DNA of 16,569 nt from Thermoplasmata archaeon (GCA_021826795.1 JAKAYM010000024.1:1-16569), one strand, 5' to 3'. Shown: positions 7,061 through 14,702, counted from the first letter of the stretch. Notes: generated by a model from the sequence alone, not told the origin. Made by a program: numbers and translations.

Positions 7061-8278
7061 ATGATATCAGTAACAGCGTGGGAATGGATCGGTCTGTTCA
7101 TAGGCATGATTATTGGTGGCCTGGCAGAGGCATGGGGTATTTCAAATCCGGAAGTTTTGATCAGGCTTGGCAGGTGGAAAGACCGTTTATTTGTAGGATG
7201 TATAGCAATTGCAATCGGTGCAGGTGCACTGGCACTGTATGGGCTTGCAGTCTTAGGTGTGGGATTCCACTGGGGAGTTAAGCCGGATTATATATGGGGT
7301 GTTGCCCTGGGTGCCCTTCTGTTCGGAACAGGAATAGCAATATCTGGATACGTCCCGGGTACAGTCTGGATGGCTCTCGGAGAAGGCAGGAGGGATGCTT
7401 TATATGCTGTTCTGGGCGGACTGCTGGGTGCGGCATCATGGACATTGATTTATCAGACATCTTTCGGGCACTGGCTTGTAACATACGATAATTTTGGCCA
7501 GATATATTTCGGCGGAACCGTTGATACAGATCTGTATGTAGGTTTCGGCATAGCAATTGTATGGGCAATTATCATGTTTTCAGTGGCTTACTTCCTTCCC
7601 AGATATAAGGGCGGGAAAAGCTGTGCCTATAATTCGCTTCATAAGGAGAAAACCCTGAGTCCGGAGGAACAGGGTAAATACGTGGAAACTGCGGGCATGC
7701 TTCTTGAAGGTGCCTCGATGCCCCTGGGCAAGCATAATTTGCCAGAGAAGGTAAATTACCACTGGACAGTTTCATCGAAGCTCTTCGGCGTTGTCATGAT
7801 GTCTGTGGGCATAATAATAGGATTGACTGTGGTGCTTGAAATGTTCCTGCACCAGATATTCGGCGAATCAACAACATATTCATGGATAGTTGCTAAAATC
7901 TGGCTTCCTGCAGGCACATGGAAATACAGCACACTGGTTGTACATACCATAGGATGGGAGCCATTCAGTGATATAGGCACATTATTCGGTGCATTCCTGG
8001 CATCCATATTCTTTACAAGGAGGTTCCAGTCATTCAATAATGTGATACCTCCTTCATGGGAGAAGAGATTCGGGAACAGCCAGATAAAAAGAGCGGCAGG
8101 TGCATTCTCCGGTGCTTTCCTTATGCTATTAGGTGCAAGAATGGCAGATGGATGTGCATCAGGGCATATACTGAGCGGGGATTTGCAGATGGCAGTAAGC
8201 AGCCTGGAATTCTTCATAATCGTGATGATATCACTGCTGATTGTTGCACACATAATATACAGAAAGGTGGTGGATTAA
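7061..8278 (+). CDS. YeeE/YedE family sulfur-compound transporter
   Basis: This 405-residue membrane protein is built of two similar halves. The C-terminal half has GARMADGCASGHILSG (358-373), the diagnostic Gly-rich cysteine motif of YeeE/YedE (DUF395) thiosulfate/sulfur transporters. The N-terminal half has the matching GTGIAISGYVPGT (89-101) and LGEGRRDAL, but Tyr97 sits where the motif Cys is expected. Only C47, C188 and C365 are present overall. Characterised YeeE is thought to relay thiosulfate along three conserved cysteines, so this protein keeps at most the one in the second half in the standard position. Hydrophilic insert 182-235 joins the halves. The likely role is import of a reduced sulfur compound or a related anion. 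The stop is followed one base later by the next ATG, indicating an operon. Confidence 0.85.
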   Translation: MISVTAWEWIGLFIGMIIGGLAEAWGISNPEVLIRLGRWKDRLFVGCIAIAIGAGALALYGLAVLGVGFHWGVKPDYIWGVALGALLFGTGIAISGYVPGTVWMALGEGRRDALYAVLGGLLGAASWTLIYQTSFGHWLVTYDNFGQIYFGGTVDTDLYVGFGIAIVWAIIMFSVAYFLPRYKGGKSCAYNSLHKEKTLSPEEQGKYVETAGMLLEGASMPLGKHNLPEKVNYHWTVSSKLFGVVMMSVGIIIGLTVVLEMFLHQIFGESTTYSWIVAKIWLPAGTWKYSTLVVHTIGWEPFSDIGTLFGAFLASIFFTRRFQSFNNVIPPSWEKRFGNSQIKRAAGAFSGAFLMLLGARMADGCASGHILSGDLQMAVSSLEFFIIVMISLLIVAHIIYRKVVD

Positions 8279-8279
8279 A

Positions 8280-8555
8280 ATGGAAACTATCGAAAATAAT
8301 GAAAAGGACAGAGAGGAAAAAGAACCTAAATGCAGGAGCGAGGCGGGGATAAAGGCATTTGTCATAGTAATGACAGGAATTACCATAATTACAGCAGCCC
8401 TTACATCTGGAACATACAGTGGTTACGATCCTGATAGCTATTCTGTAGCCATAACCGGTTTCTTTGTAATAGTAACAATAATCATGACTGCTGTATGGTA
8501 CCGCTCTAAATACAATAATTATGCATACAATCCCAATAAGAAAGCCAAAAAATAA
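8280..8555 (+). CDS. Small membrane protein co-transcribed with YeeE/YedE
   Basis: This 91-residue protein is not recognised. A very acidic/basic N-terminal tail of about 22 residues (rich in E, K and D, with one Cys in PKCRSE) is followed by two hydrophobic helices at about 24-43 and 56-74, separated by a Tyr/Ser-rich loop, and a basic C-terminal tail. Both tails are probably cytoplasmic. The ATG lies one base after the upstream stop, and AGAAAGGTGG just before it gives a Shine-Dalgarno-like site, as expected for an internal operon gene. The tight coupling suggests an accessory or stabilising subunit of the transporter, which is an inference from position only. Confidence 0.72.
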   Translation: METIENNEKDREEKEPKCRSEAGIKAFVIVMTGITIITAALTSGTYSGYDPDSYSVAITGFFVIVTIIMTAVWYRSKYNNYAYNPNKKAKK

Positions 8556-8576
8556 TTTTTATTTTTGTATTAGTCA
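8550..8576 (+). terminator. T-rich terminator after the YeeE operon
   Basis: AATTTTTATTTTTGTATT directly follows the stop codon of the small membrane gene. Two T5 runs without a stem match the usual archaeal termination signal. About 150 bp then precede the next promoter. Confidence 0.4.
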
Positions 8577-8695
8577 ATACGATTTTTTTGTGATAAATAT
8601 TCAGGTTCAGGGTAATGAATACAGAGATTTTTGGATAAGGAAGCAGGGTAACATATTCCGAAATTATTTTCACCGATTTCCCGGTTTTAAATCAA

Positions 8696-8708
8696 AATAA
8701 TTAATATG
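8696..8708 (+). promoter_or_regulatory. TATA box that fixes the M20 hydrolase start
   Basis: AATAATTAATATG is centred about 27 nt before the ATG at 8729, supporting a leaderless start there. An in-frame TTG at 8714 would lie only a few bases past this element and is not favoured. Confidence 0.5.
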
Positions 8709-8728
8709 CCTTATTGAATTTATTACCT

Positions 8729-9871
8729 ATGGAAGTAGATGAATACATAATAAAGACCAGGGAATATTTTCATGAATATCCTGAACTGAGCTTCAAAGAA
8801 TATAAGACAGCAGATAAAATTGAGGAGGAACTGAAGGCAATGGGCCTTGCCCCTAAAAGGATAACCGAAACAGGAATAATAGCGGATATAAAGGGAAAGG
8901 GAAACAAAACCGTGGCAATCAGGGCAGATATAGATGCATTACCGGTAACAGAGGAAAATAAGGTGCAGTATGTATCCAGGAATGATGGAGTTATGCATGC
9001 CTGCGGACATGATACACACATGGCAATGCTCCTGGGCGCAGCCAAAATGCTTATTGCAGATAAGGAAAAACTGAATGGGAATATAAGGCTGATTTTCCAG
9101 CCTGCTGAGGAATTGCCTCCAGGAGGTGCCGTGGATATGATAAAACACGGTGCACTTGATAATGTTGATTACATCATCGGACAGCACATAATGGGATTTC
9201 TGCCGACTGGCCATGTGGCAATATATTATAAGGAAATGATGGCAAATGCCGATGAGTTTGATATCACAGTACACGGAAAGGGGGGACATGGTTCTGCCCC
9301 CCAGGATGCAATAGATGCCATATATATCACTGCACACCTGGTAGAAATGCTGAATACCATAGTATCCAGGGAAATAGACTCCAGGGATCCCGCAGTGATA
9401 ACCGTTGGAACCATAAATGCAGGATATAGATATAACATAATCGCTGCACATTCCAAACTCACAGGTACAGTGAGAACGTTCAGCTTGGAGGTGCAGGAAA
9501 AGATAATAAAAAGAATTAAAGACGTATTAGAGGGATTGAAATCAACCTATGGAATAGAATATGAGTATGAATATAAGAAAGGTTACCCTGTTTTAATAAA
9601 TAATGAAAAAATATCCAGAGATATAGAAGAGGTGGCTGAGAAAATTTTGGGAAAGGAGAATATAGATCATCCAAAGCCGGATATGGGCGGGGAAGATTTT
9701 GCATACTATCTCCAGAAGATACCGGGAGCCTACTATTTCTTCGGTGCCAAGAATGTTAAGAAAGGGATTAATTCACCCAATCATTCTCCCACATTTGATG
9801 TGGATGAGGATCTTCTCTATACAGGAGCCAGAATACTGAAAGAGGCGGCAATGAGCATTCTTAACAAGTAA
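8729..9871 (+). CDS. M20 family metallohydrolase (amidohydrolase/carboxypeptidase)
   Basis: This 380-residue enzyme has the complete M20D peptidase/amidohydrolase pattern. MHACGHDTHMAMLLG (89-103) supplies metal ligands Cys92 and His94. PAEELPPGG (125-133) supplies the catalytic and ligand glutamates 127/128. GQHIM supplies His153, and NHSPTFDVDED supplies His352 near the C-terminus. The dimerisation/lid domain around VHGKGGHGSAP (181-191) is typical. It should cleave an amide bond of an N-acyl or N-aminoacyl amino acid in the cytosol. Candidates are carboxypeptidase, aminoacylase, hippurate or indole-acetyl-amino-acid hydrolase activities, which cannot be separated by sequence alone. The start MEVDEYI is chosen from TATA spacing. 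The racemase-family gene downstream suggests amino-acid or peptide salvage, but the two genes are not in one operon. Confidence 0.9.
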   Translation: MEVDEYIIKTREYFHEYPELSFKEYKTADKIEEELKAMGLAPKRITETGIIADIKGKGNKTVAIRADIDALPVTEENKVQYVSRNDGVMHACGHDTHMAMLLGAAKMLIADKEKLNGNIRLIFQPAEELPPGGAVDMIKHGALDNVDYIIGQHIMGFLPTGHVAIYYKEMMANADEFDITVHGKGGHGSAPQDAIDAIYITAHLVEMLNTIVSREIDSRDPAVITVGTINAGYRYNIIAAHSKLTGTVRTFSLEVQEKIIKRIKDVLEGLKSTYGIEYEYEYKKGYPVLINNEKISRDIEEVAEKILGKENIDHPKPDMGGEDFAYYLQKIPGAYYFFGAKNVKKGINSPNHSPTFDVDEDLLYTGARILKEAAMSILNK

Positions 9872-9946
9872 TTCAACATTTATTTTTATACTCTTACCAA
9901 AAATTGTGATTAAATTTATTTACCTTGAAATTATAAAACATCTAGA

Positions 9947-10549
9947 ATGCCTGAGGAAATGTATACATATGAAAACCGTAAAATCACCGGTGAGAATGGC
10001 TTCTCTGCAGAAATTATACCAGAAGACCGCTGGAGAGAAATTTCTATTGAAGGCAGCATCAATATCAGTTTCTCACTTGAAAATGGAGTGTACATAATAA
10101 GGCATAATTATCTTGAAGAGGGATATGTTAAAAAGAATTCTGTAATGGAATATGAAGGGAAAACTTTCAATATTGACCATGAGGGACTTAAAAATTTAAA
10201 GATGAACAAAATAAATTTTTATATCTTTTCAGGAGGAACAGAGGTAGCTTTTATCAATGTTTTCAGAAAGGAGGTAAACATAGATGTGGATGATCCTCAG
10301 TATATAGTTCCGGTAATGATTTACATAGCCATACTCTCTAAAAGATTGAAAACCCGTGGAAATAAAATTTACCTGAAGAATAGAAATCTAATAGCTTTCA
10401 GTTCTACAATATATCTATTTACCGGAATCCTCTCATTAACAGGCCTGGATATCGAAAATAATTATGAGATGTTATTGGTATTGACCCCGATAGCTATTTT
10501 AGCAGTGCAGATGCTTTATTATATTTTAATAAAGGGCCAGTTATTTTAG
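9947..10549 (+). CDS. Unknown protein with C-terminal membrane anchor
   Basis: This 200-residue protein is not recognised. Residues 1-120 are polar and look beta-rich, with alternating hydrophobic/charged strands such as GVYIIRHNYLEEGYVKKN and NKINFYIFSGGTEVAFINVF. Residues about 118-131 (YIVPVMIYIAILSK) form a short hydrophobic helix, then comes a basic stretch (KRLKTRGNKIYLKNRN). Two hydrophobic helices at about 148-165 and 175-197 end the chain. A cytoplasmic beta domain tethered to the membrane is the simplest reading. Two starts are possible. The ATG at 9947 has weak TATA spacing, while an in-frame ATG at 9959 lies 25 nt after a good box, AAATTATAAAAC (9928-9939), and would give 196 residues. 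No functional link to either flanking gene is visible. Confidence 0.72.
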   Translation: MPEEMYTYENRKITGENGFSAEIIPEDRWREISIEGSINISFSLENGVYIIRHNYLEEGYVKKNSVMEYEGKTFNIDHEGLKNLKMNKINFYIFSGGTEVAFINVFRKEVNIDVDDPQYIVPVMIYIAILSKRLKTRGNKIYLKNRNLIAFSSTIYLFTGILSLTGLDIENNYEMLLVLTPIAILAVQMLYYILIKGQLF

Positions 10550-10560
10550 ATGCATCCCAA

Positions 10561-10570
10561 ACTATTTAAG
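10561..10570 (+). promoter_or_regulatory. TATA box for the proline racemase family gene
   Basis: ACTATTTAAG is centred about 26 nt before the ATG at 10591, with no Shine-Dalgarno motif between. This fits a leaderless transcript. Confidence 0.5.
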
Positions 10571-10590
10571 AAAGCAATAATTTCAATATC

Positions 10591-11583
10591 ATGAGCCTCA
10601 AATCTGAATTAACCCTTGATGTTATAGATACACATACTGAGGGTGAACCCACACGCATAATTTTCTGGAATGATATACCTAAAAATCTGCCGGACGCATT
10701 ATCAGTAAGGAACTATTTCATCCAGCACTATGATTATATCAGGACAACCATATTGCAGGAGCCAAGGGGGCATAAGGACCAGTTCGGTGCTGTGCTGCTT
10801 CCTCCGGTAAATCCGGGAAGCAACTACACGGTAATATACCTGACAACAGATTCATATCTTGATATGTGCGGGCATGCCACAATTGGTGTAAGCACTGCAC
10901 TGGTTGCACTGGGATATGTTGAATATGAAGGAAGTGAAAAAGTAATTACATATGATACCGTGGCAGGTACGGTGAAGGCAAGGGTAAGGATAGAGAATGG
11001 GGAGCCGGTTTCCGTATCCATAGTGGATGTAAAATCCTATTTTGTAAAGAAAATCATCATAGACATTGAGGGAAAAAGCATACCTGTAAACATATCATAT
11101 GGCGGCAATTTCTATGCCATAGTGGAGTCTGATTCTTTAGGAATTGATGTTGAACCCGCAAACATTAGCAAGCTTCTAGAATACGGAAAAATCATCAGGG
11201 AAAAATCAAAGCAGACAATCAGAGAGATGTACCATGAGAGCAAAAAAAATCTCGAGCCTTTAGCGATGATTACAGATAGCAGGCACGATTACCGTGCAGT
11301 TGTTACCTTTGCAGGGAATAGCTTTGACAGGTCTCCATGTGGGACAGGAACAGCTGCAAGGGCTGCATTGCTTGTCCATGATGGAAAACTGGATGTGAAC
11401 GGGCAGTACACAAATGAATCCATAATAGGATCCAGATTTACGTGCAGAATAATCTCATCTGAAAAGGTTAACGGAAATATAATCATTGTACCGGAAATTA
11501 CAGGAAGGGCATGGATTACACAGCTATGCAAAATTATAGTGAATCCGGAAGATCCATTGAAACATGGATTTCTTGTAGAATGA
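10591..11583 (+). CDS. Proline racemase / 4-hydroxyproline epimerase family enzyme
   Basis: This 330-residue cytosolic enzyme is of normal family length. The N-terminal IDTHTEGEPTRI (12-23) is the family start signature. Catalytic cysteines are in DMCGHATIG (Cys93) and DRSPCGTGT (Cys250), where one abstracts and the other donates the alpha proton. Having both Cys favours racemase or epimerase activity. In trans-3-hydroxyproline dehydratases one of the pair is normally Thr. Proline, trans-4-hydroxyproline or a similar imino acid is the likely substrate, but racemases and epimerases cannot be told apart here. QEPRGHKDQFGAVLLPP (56-72) is also typical of the family. The M20 hydrolase two genes upstream could supply free amino acids from peptides. 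The gene has its own promoter. Confidence 0.9.
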   Translation: MSLKSELTLDVIDTHTEGEPTRIIFWNDIPKNLPDALSVRNYFIQHYDYIRTTILQEPRGHKDQFGAVLLPPVNPGSNYTVIYLTTDSYLDMCGHATIGVSTALVALGYVEYEGSEKVITYDTVAGTVKARVRIENGEPVSVSIVDVKSYFVKKIIIDIEGKSIPVNISYGGNFYAIVESDSLGIDVEPANISKLLEYGKIIREKSKQTIREMYHESKKNLEPLAMITDSRHDYRAVVTFAGNSFDRSPCGTGTAARAALLVHDGKLDVNGQYTNESIIGSRFTCRIISSEKVNGNIIIVPEITGRAWITQLCKIIVNPEDPLKHGFLVE

Positions 11584-11693
11584 TGGTTATATCTGGAATG
11601 GTGCAATAGATTATTCTAGACTATCAGCAGATAACAGGCATAGTTTTTATATTCCAGAATTATTATTAGAATCAATTATAGGGCGGATTACAG

Positions 11694-12608
11694 ATGGATG
11701 AACATAAAATGCTGTATATCAGCAAAGATAAAAATAAACGCAGGAAGGGCATTGCAATTGCAACTGCACAACTCCTGTTCCATATAGACCCTGATGTGGA
11801 CCCAGATCAGGACATAAATAAGTTTATCAGCATACTGGAGGGACAAACAGATTCAGTACTAACAGCCTATGGCTGGACATCTGGAAACGAAGTGGCACAG
11901 TTGATTCTGGAAGAGGGGCTGGATACTGAAGAGGTAAAGCGCAGGATTTTGCACTATAAAGGCAGAAGGCATTTAGCTGATAAGAAGAAACGTAAGGATC
12001 TTAAAAGCGATATTTCTGATTATTTATCCGGGTACTGCCAGAAGTCTAAAACTTATGATGGATTGTTTGATCAAATTAAATTCTTTCCTGAGACCAGAAT
12101 TAATTATTTTGATTCAGATATTCACATAGACAGAGAGAATATAGTCGAAATGATGAAAGCATTAACTGAAAAGGAAAAATCAGAAATTGTCACAAATGTT
12201 AATGCAAGAATTGACCAGGGAGATGCCGGTGACATACTAGGAAATGAACTGGAAAAATATCTCAATGATGTTGGGGAGGAATACGGGATCGAATCCTATA
12301 TTGATGAATTTGAGATCGAAAGTAAGAATTATTTTTCATTCAAAATTTATATTGGAAACCGTGGATTGCTCAGTTCTTTTTATGGTACTTTCAAAGAATT
12401 AGAAAAAGCACTGGGAGAAGAAGTGAAGGTAGAGGCTGCAGATAAAGTGACCTGCCCTTACTGTGGGCGTAAGATAGTAAGATTTGTAGCTATGAATGTA
12501 ATAAAAAATTGTGAGTGTGGCGCTAAAATTGTGATTACACAGTATAGGGCACAAAGTAGGAATATTGTATATATGAAGCGGAGAGTGTCTTTTAAGAAGC
12601 CTGATTAA
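11694..12608 (+). CDS. Unrecognised protein with C-terminal zinc-ribbon motif (intact copy)
   Basis: This 304-residue protein matches no family I can name. The N-terminus is short and basic (KDKNKRRKG), followed by an acidic turn, IDPDVDPDQDINK, and the conserved block AYGWTSGNEVAQLILEEG. The helical middle contains LDTEEVKRRILHYKGRR and a segment rich in Lys/Asp. At the C-terminus are CPYCGRK (Cys254, Cys257) and, 15 residues later, CECGAK (Cys273, Cys275), a zinc-ribbon-like CxxC-CxC arrangement. A basic tail (MKRRVSFKKPD) follows. Zinc binding and contact with nucleic acid or protein are plausible but unproven. No membrane helix or signal peptide is seen. A diverged second copy starts 2.1 kb downstream and is split by a tnpB element. 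The promoter is not obvious; AT-rich stretches lie at 11644-11653 and 11657-11668. Confidence 0.8.
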   Translation: MDEHKMLYISKDKNKRRKGIAIATAQLLFHIDPDVDPDQDINKFISILEGQTDSVLTAYGWTSGNEVAQLILEEGLDTEEVKRRILHYKGRRHLADKKKRKDLKSDISDYLSGYCQKSKTYDGLFDQIKFFPETRINYFDSDIHIDRENIVEMMKALTEKEKSEIVTNVNARIDQGDAGDILGNELEKYLNDVGEEYGIESYIDEFEIESKNYFSFKIYIGNRGLLSSFYGTFKELEKALGEEVKVEAADKVTCPYCGRKIVRFVAMNVIKNCECGAKIVITQYRAQSRNIVYMKRRVSFKKPD

Positions 12609-13160
12609 ACAGATTGTTATGGATATATTTCCGGGGTAGTAAGTAATAGGATTGATAATAAAAACAACAAAAATACATTATCATCCTTTTTCCCTGGTTC
12701 TGCAAATAATATAACATATTTACAATATATTCACCCCTTTGAAAACCTTTATTTAACATTCATTTATATCTACAATCTGTATATTAAACTTGATTAGATA
12801 TCATCCACTTTAACATTATTATGTATTCTATTAGTATCCACCATCTTCTTCATTGAAAGATTTTCGGGTTTTTTAAAGTATAATTAGTCTAGTGTAACCA
12901 TCCCCCAGTTCTCTTGATCAATAATTTATACCTCGTTTTTAAGCATTGTATAAACTGTATATTCCTGTATTCCTATAATTAGTGCTTATCGTGATATAAC
13001 TTTTAGATATACCATAAACACCCAGATAAAAATAGAGGATATTATGATATAAAATATTACACACAACCGAATAAGATTTAATTAAATTTAAAATCCAAAT
13101 CCTACACGTTTTGCATTAATATTCTGTTATATAAAATTATAATTCATAATAGTAAGCGCA
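12609..13160. other. Long AT-rich non-coding region
   Basis: This stretch of about 550 bp between the zinc-ribbon gene and the SRPBCC gene has stops in all six frames. I find no convincing gene, tRNA or repeat array. A 7-bp inverted repeat, TGATAAT/ATTATCA (12653-12659 and 12677-12683), with a short T run after it, may mark the end of the upstream transcript. A C-rich patch, ACCATCCCCCAGTTC at about 12897-12911, stands out from the AT background. It is the largest gap in an otherwise compact window, so an undetected small RNA or a decayed gene is possible. Confidence 0.6.
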
Positions 13161-13200
13161 ATTATTATATATGCACATATCATATGCCTATAGTGATACA

Positions 13201-13656
13201 ATGACATGGGAATTTGAACACAGCATAGAAACCAATGCGAGGAAAGAAGAAATTTGGGCTCTCTACAGTAACATTGAATCCTGGCCCCTATGGGATCAGG
13301 GAATTGAAAGTGTATCTCTCGAGGGAGAATTCAAAGATGGGGCTCAGGGGAAAATCAAGCTAGTAGGGCAGGGACTTTTGAGTTACAGGATTACTATGGC
13401 CGACCCAAATAAAGGTTTCTCTAATGAAACTGTTATTTATGGTTTAAATGCAACGGTAAAGTTCTTACATACTTTTTCTGATATGCTGGATGGAAAGATC
13501 ATGCTCATAAATCATGTGACTGTTGCCTGCCCGGATAATGAGTTAATAGAAAATGAAATCGGAGAGGGTATAACCTCCGGAATACCCAATACAATGGCAA
13601 ATATAGCAAGGATGGTCATTTTTATGGAAAAATATACGGATCTGAATGAGGTTTAA
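13201..13656 (+). CDS. SRPBCC (START/polyketide cyclase-like) domain protein
   Basis: This 151-residue single-domain protein begins with the typical helix-grip N-terminus: WEFEHSIETNARKEEIWALYSNIESWPLWDQGIE, read in two parts as strand plus the AxxEEIWALYSN helix and the WPLWD turn. A central strand series follows. A long C-terminal helix (SGIPNTMANIARMVIFMEKY) closes the ligand cavity. Such domains bind small hydrophobic molecules, but the ligand is unknown. I prefer the ATG at 13201 because family members start close to this strand. An in-frame ATG at 13171 would add ten residues (MHISYAYSDT), and TATA-like sequence can be found for either. The stop overlaps the start of the MarR gene by one base (TAATG), so the two are translationally coupled and may act as a ligand-sensing pair. 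Confidence 0.8.
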   Translation: MTWEFEHSIETNARKEEIWALYSNIESWPLWDQGIESVSLEGEFKDGAQGKIKLVGQGLLSYRITMADPNKGFSNETVIYGLNATVKFLHTFSDMLDGKIMLINHVTVACPDNELIENEIGEGITSGIPNTMANIARMVIFMEKYTDLNEV

Positions 13657-14120
13657 TGCATATGACATCAAGGGATAATATACCTACAAAATTTGAGAGG
13701 CCTGATGAAAGCCCGGGTTTTATGCTATGGCAGGCTACAAATCTCTGGCAACGGAGGATGAGGTCAGCCCTGAAAGAGTCTAACCTTACCCATGTACAGT
13801 TTGTACTTTTGGCCTCCACGATATGGCTAAAGAATCATGAAATGGAACCCACACAGGTAGCTATTTCCAGGTTTGCCCATGCTGATGTTATGATGGTTTC
13901 ACAGGTATTGCGTTCCCTTGAAGAAAAGGGATTTATACTCCGATTACAGGATTCAGTGGACACTAGGGCACATATAATTTCTCCCACGGAAAAGGGAGAA
14001 AAGCTGATTGACAAAGCCATCAAAATAGTTGAAGAAACTGATATTGCATTCTTTTCCATATTGGATAACAATATAGGCGAATTCACAGAAATGCTTAGAA
14101 AACTGATTTCTTCAGATTGA
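13656..14120 (+). CDS. MarR family transcriptional regulator
   Basis: This 154-residue winged-helix regulator has the MarR layout. An N-terminal dimerisation helix (FMLWQATNLWQRRMRSALK, 22-40) is followed by LTHVQFVLLAS (44-54), the recognition-helix region ADVMMVSQVLRSLEEKGFI (76-94), and the wing with DTRAHIISPTEKG (102-114), including the family's D-x-R. A long C-terminal helix completes the dimer interface. The start overlaps the upstream stop in TAATG. A second in-frame ATG at 13662 is possible. MarR proteins usually repress their own operon and release DNA on binding a phenolic or other small ligand, and the coupled SRPBCC protein may bind or handle the same compound. An inverted repeat downstream (14180-14200) is a candidate binding site. 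Confidence 0.9.
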   Translation: MHMTSRDNIPTKFERPDESPGFMLWQATNLWQRRMRSALKESNLTHVQFVLLASTIWLKNHEMEPTQVAISRFAHADVMMVSQVLRSLEEKGFILRLQDSVDTRAHIISPTEKGEKLIDKAIKIVEETDIAFFSILDNNIGEFTEMLRKLISSD

Positions 14121-14179
14121 CTCTGAGAATACGTTTTTGTGGGTTGCCCAACCTGACAAATATTTATTTATATTTCATG

Positions 14180-14200
14180 AATATTCTATTCGGGAATATT
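14180..14200. promoter_or_regulatory. Candidate operator, 7-bp inverted repeat
   Basis: AATATTC and GAATATT are separated by seven bases. The repeat is 30 bp before the strong TATA box of the following small gene and 60 bp after the MarR stop. Its size suits a dimeric winged-helix repressor, and the adjacent MarR is the obvious candidate. Being AT-rich, it could also be chance. Confidence 0.3.
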
Positions 14201-14229
14201 TGATGACGTGGCAGAGAGGGCAAAAGCAT

Positions 14230-14240
14230 AGTATAAATAA
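14230..14240 (+). promoter_or_regulatory. Strong TATA box with leader and Shine-Dalgarno
   Basis: GTATAAATAA at 14231-14240 is a near-ideal archaeal TATA box, 65 nt before the ATG at 14300. Transcription would begin near 14262, giving a leader of about 38 nt. GAGAGGTGG at 14288-14296, four bases before the ATG, is the clearest Shine-Dalgarno site in the window. Confidence 0.6.
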
Positions 14241-14299
14241 GCCCTGTAGAAGCATATTTTCAATGCCATACTGAAAGGTAAATAAATGAGAGGTGGAAA

Positions 14300-14644
14300 A
14301 TGGTGCAGGAGTATTCATGGAGCAAAATAGAGAAAAAGGAAGCGAGAAGAATTTTTGATAAGGCCATGCAAAAGGAATGCGATATCATGATAGAAAGAAT
14401 CAGAGACTTTACCGCCATGGCTAGTTCTATTCAGGACCTGGCCGGTATTAATAACTATCTGACAAAATTTCTGGATAAAATAGACAGAAAATATGATTAC
14501 AGATATTCGGTTCTCATTAATCTGTTTGCACTGCTGCTTGCTGAGGGAAATATATCAAAAAGTGAATTGAATGTATTTAGCACAGATAAAGTAGATCAGA
14601 TTATGAGTATAGCTGATTTCATAAAAAACAGGAATATAAAGTAA
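14300..14644 (+). CDS. Small helical protein, unknown function
   Basis: This 114-residue protein is unrecognised. It is charged and predicted to be mostly helical, with no membrane segment and only one cysteine. Features are the N-terminal SWSKIEKKEARRIFDKAMQK helix, a second amphipathic helix around IMIERIRDFTAMASSIQDL, and KFLDKIDRKYDYRYSVLINL leading to LLAEGNISKSELNVFS. The last segment looks like a short helix-turn-helix-type corner but is too weak to name. The start is well supported by a near-consensus TATA box and a GAGAGGTGG Shine-Dalgarno site, so the gene is probably well expressed. It follows the SRPBCC-MarR pair in the same direction, separated by 179 bp, and may be under MarR control. 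Confidence 0.68.
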   Translation: MVQEYSWSKIEKKEARRIFDKAMQKECDIMIERIRDFTAMASSIQDLAGINNYLTKFLDKIDRKYDYRYSVLINLFALLLAEGNISKSELNVFSTDKVDQIMSIADFIKNRNIK

Positions 14645-14702
14645 GGGGAATAAATTCCAGGGTTATTTATCAAAATTCTATGAGTGCTTTATAATGCAAA
14701 AA

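Noticed and set aside
7756..8253. Long open frame antisense to the YeeE/YedE gene
   Set aside because: Its content mirrors the codon bias of the membrane gene on the other strand. It has no promoter or ribosome site, and the plus-strand family match is clear.
8939..9451. Minus-strand open frame within the M20 hydrolase gene
   Set aside because: It is a shadow of a strongly supported enzyme with intact metal-ligand motifs; its composition is atypical and no expression signals are seen.
12794..12853. Minus-strand 19-codon frame beginning MKKMVDTNRI in the long gap
   Set aside because: It is too short, has no promoter spacing or Shine-Dalgarno support, and its frame is closed shortly upstream. 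It could be a gene remnant but nothing identifies it.
14137..14155. GGTT-GCCC-AACC hairpin after the MarR gene as an intrinsic terminator
   Set aside because: The stem is only four to five pairs and is not followed by a T run; the T run comes before it. Archaeal termination does not need it.
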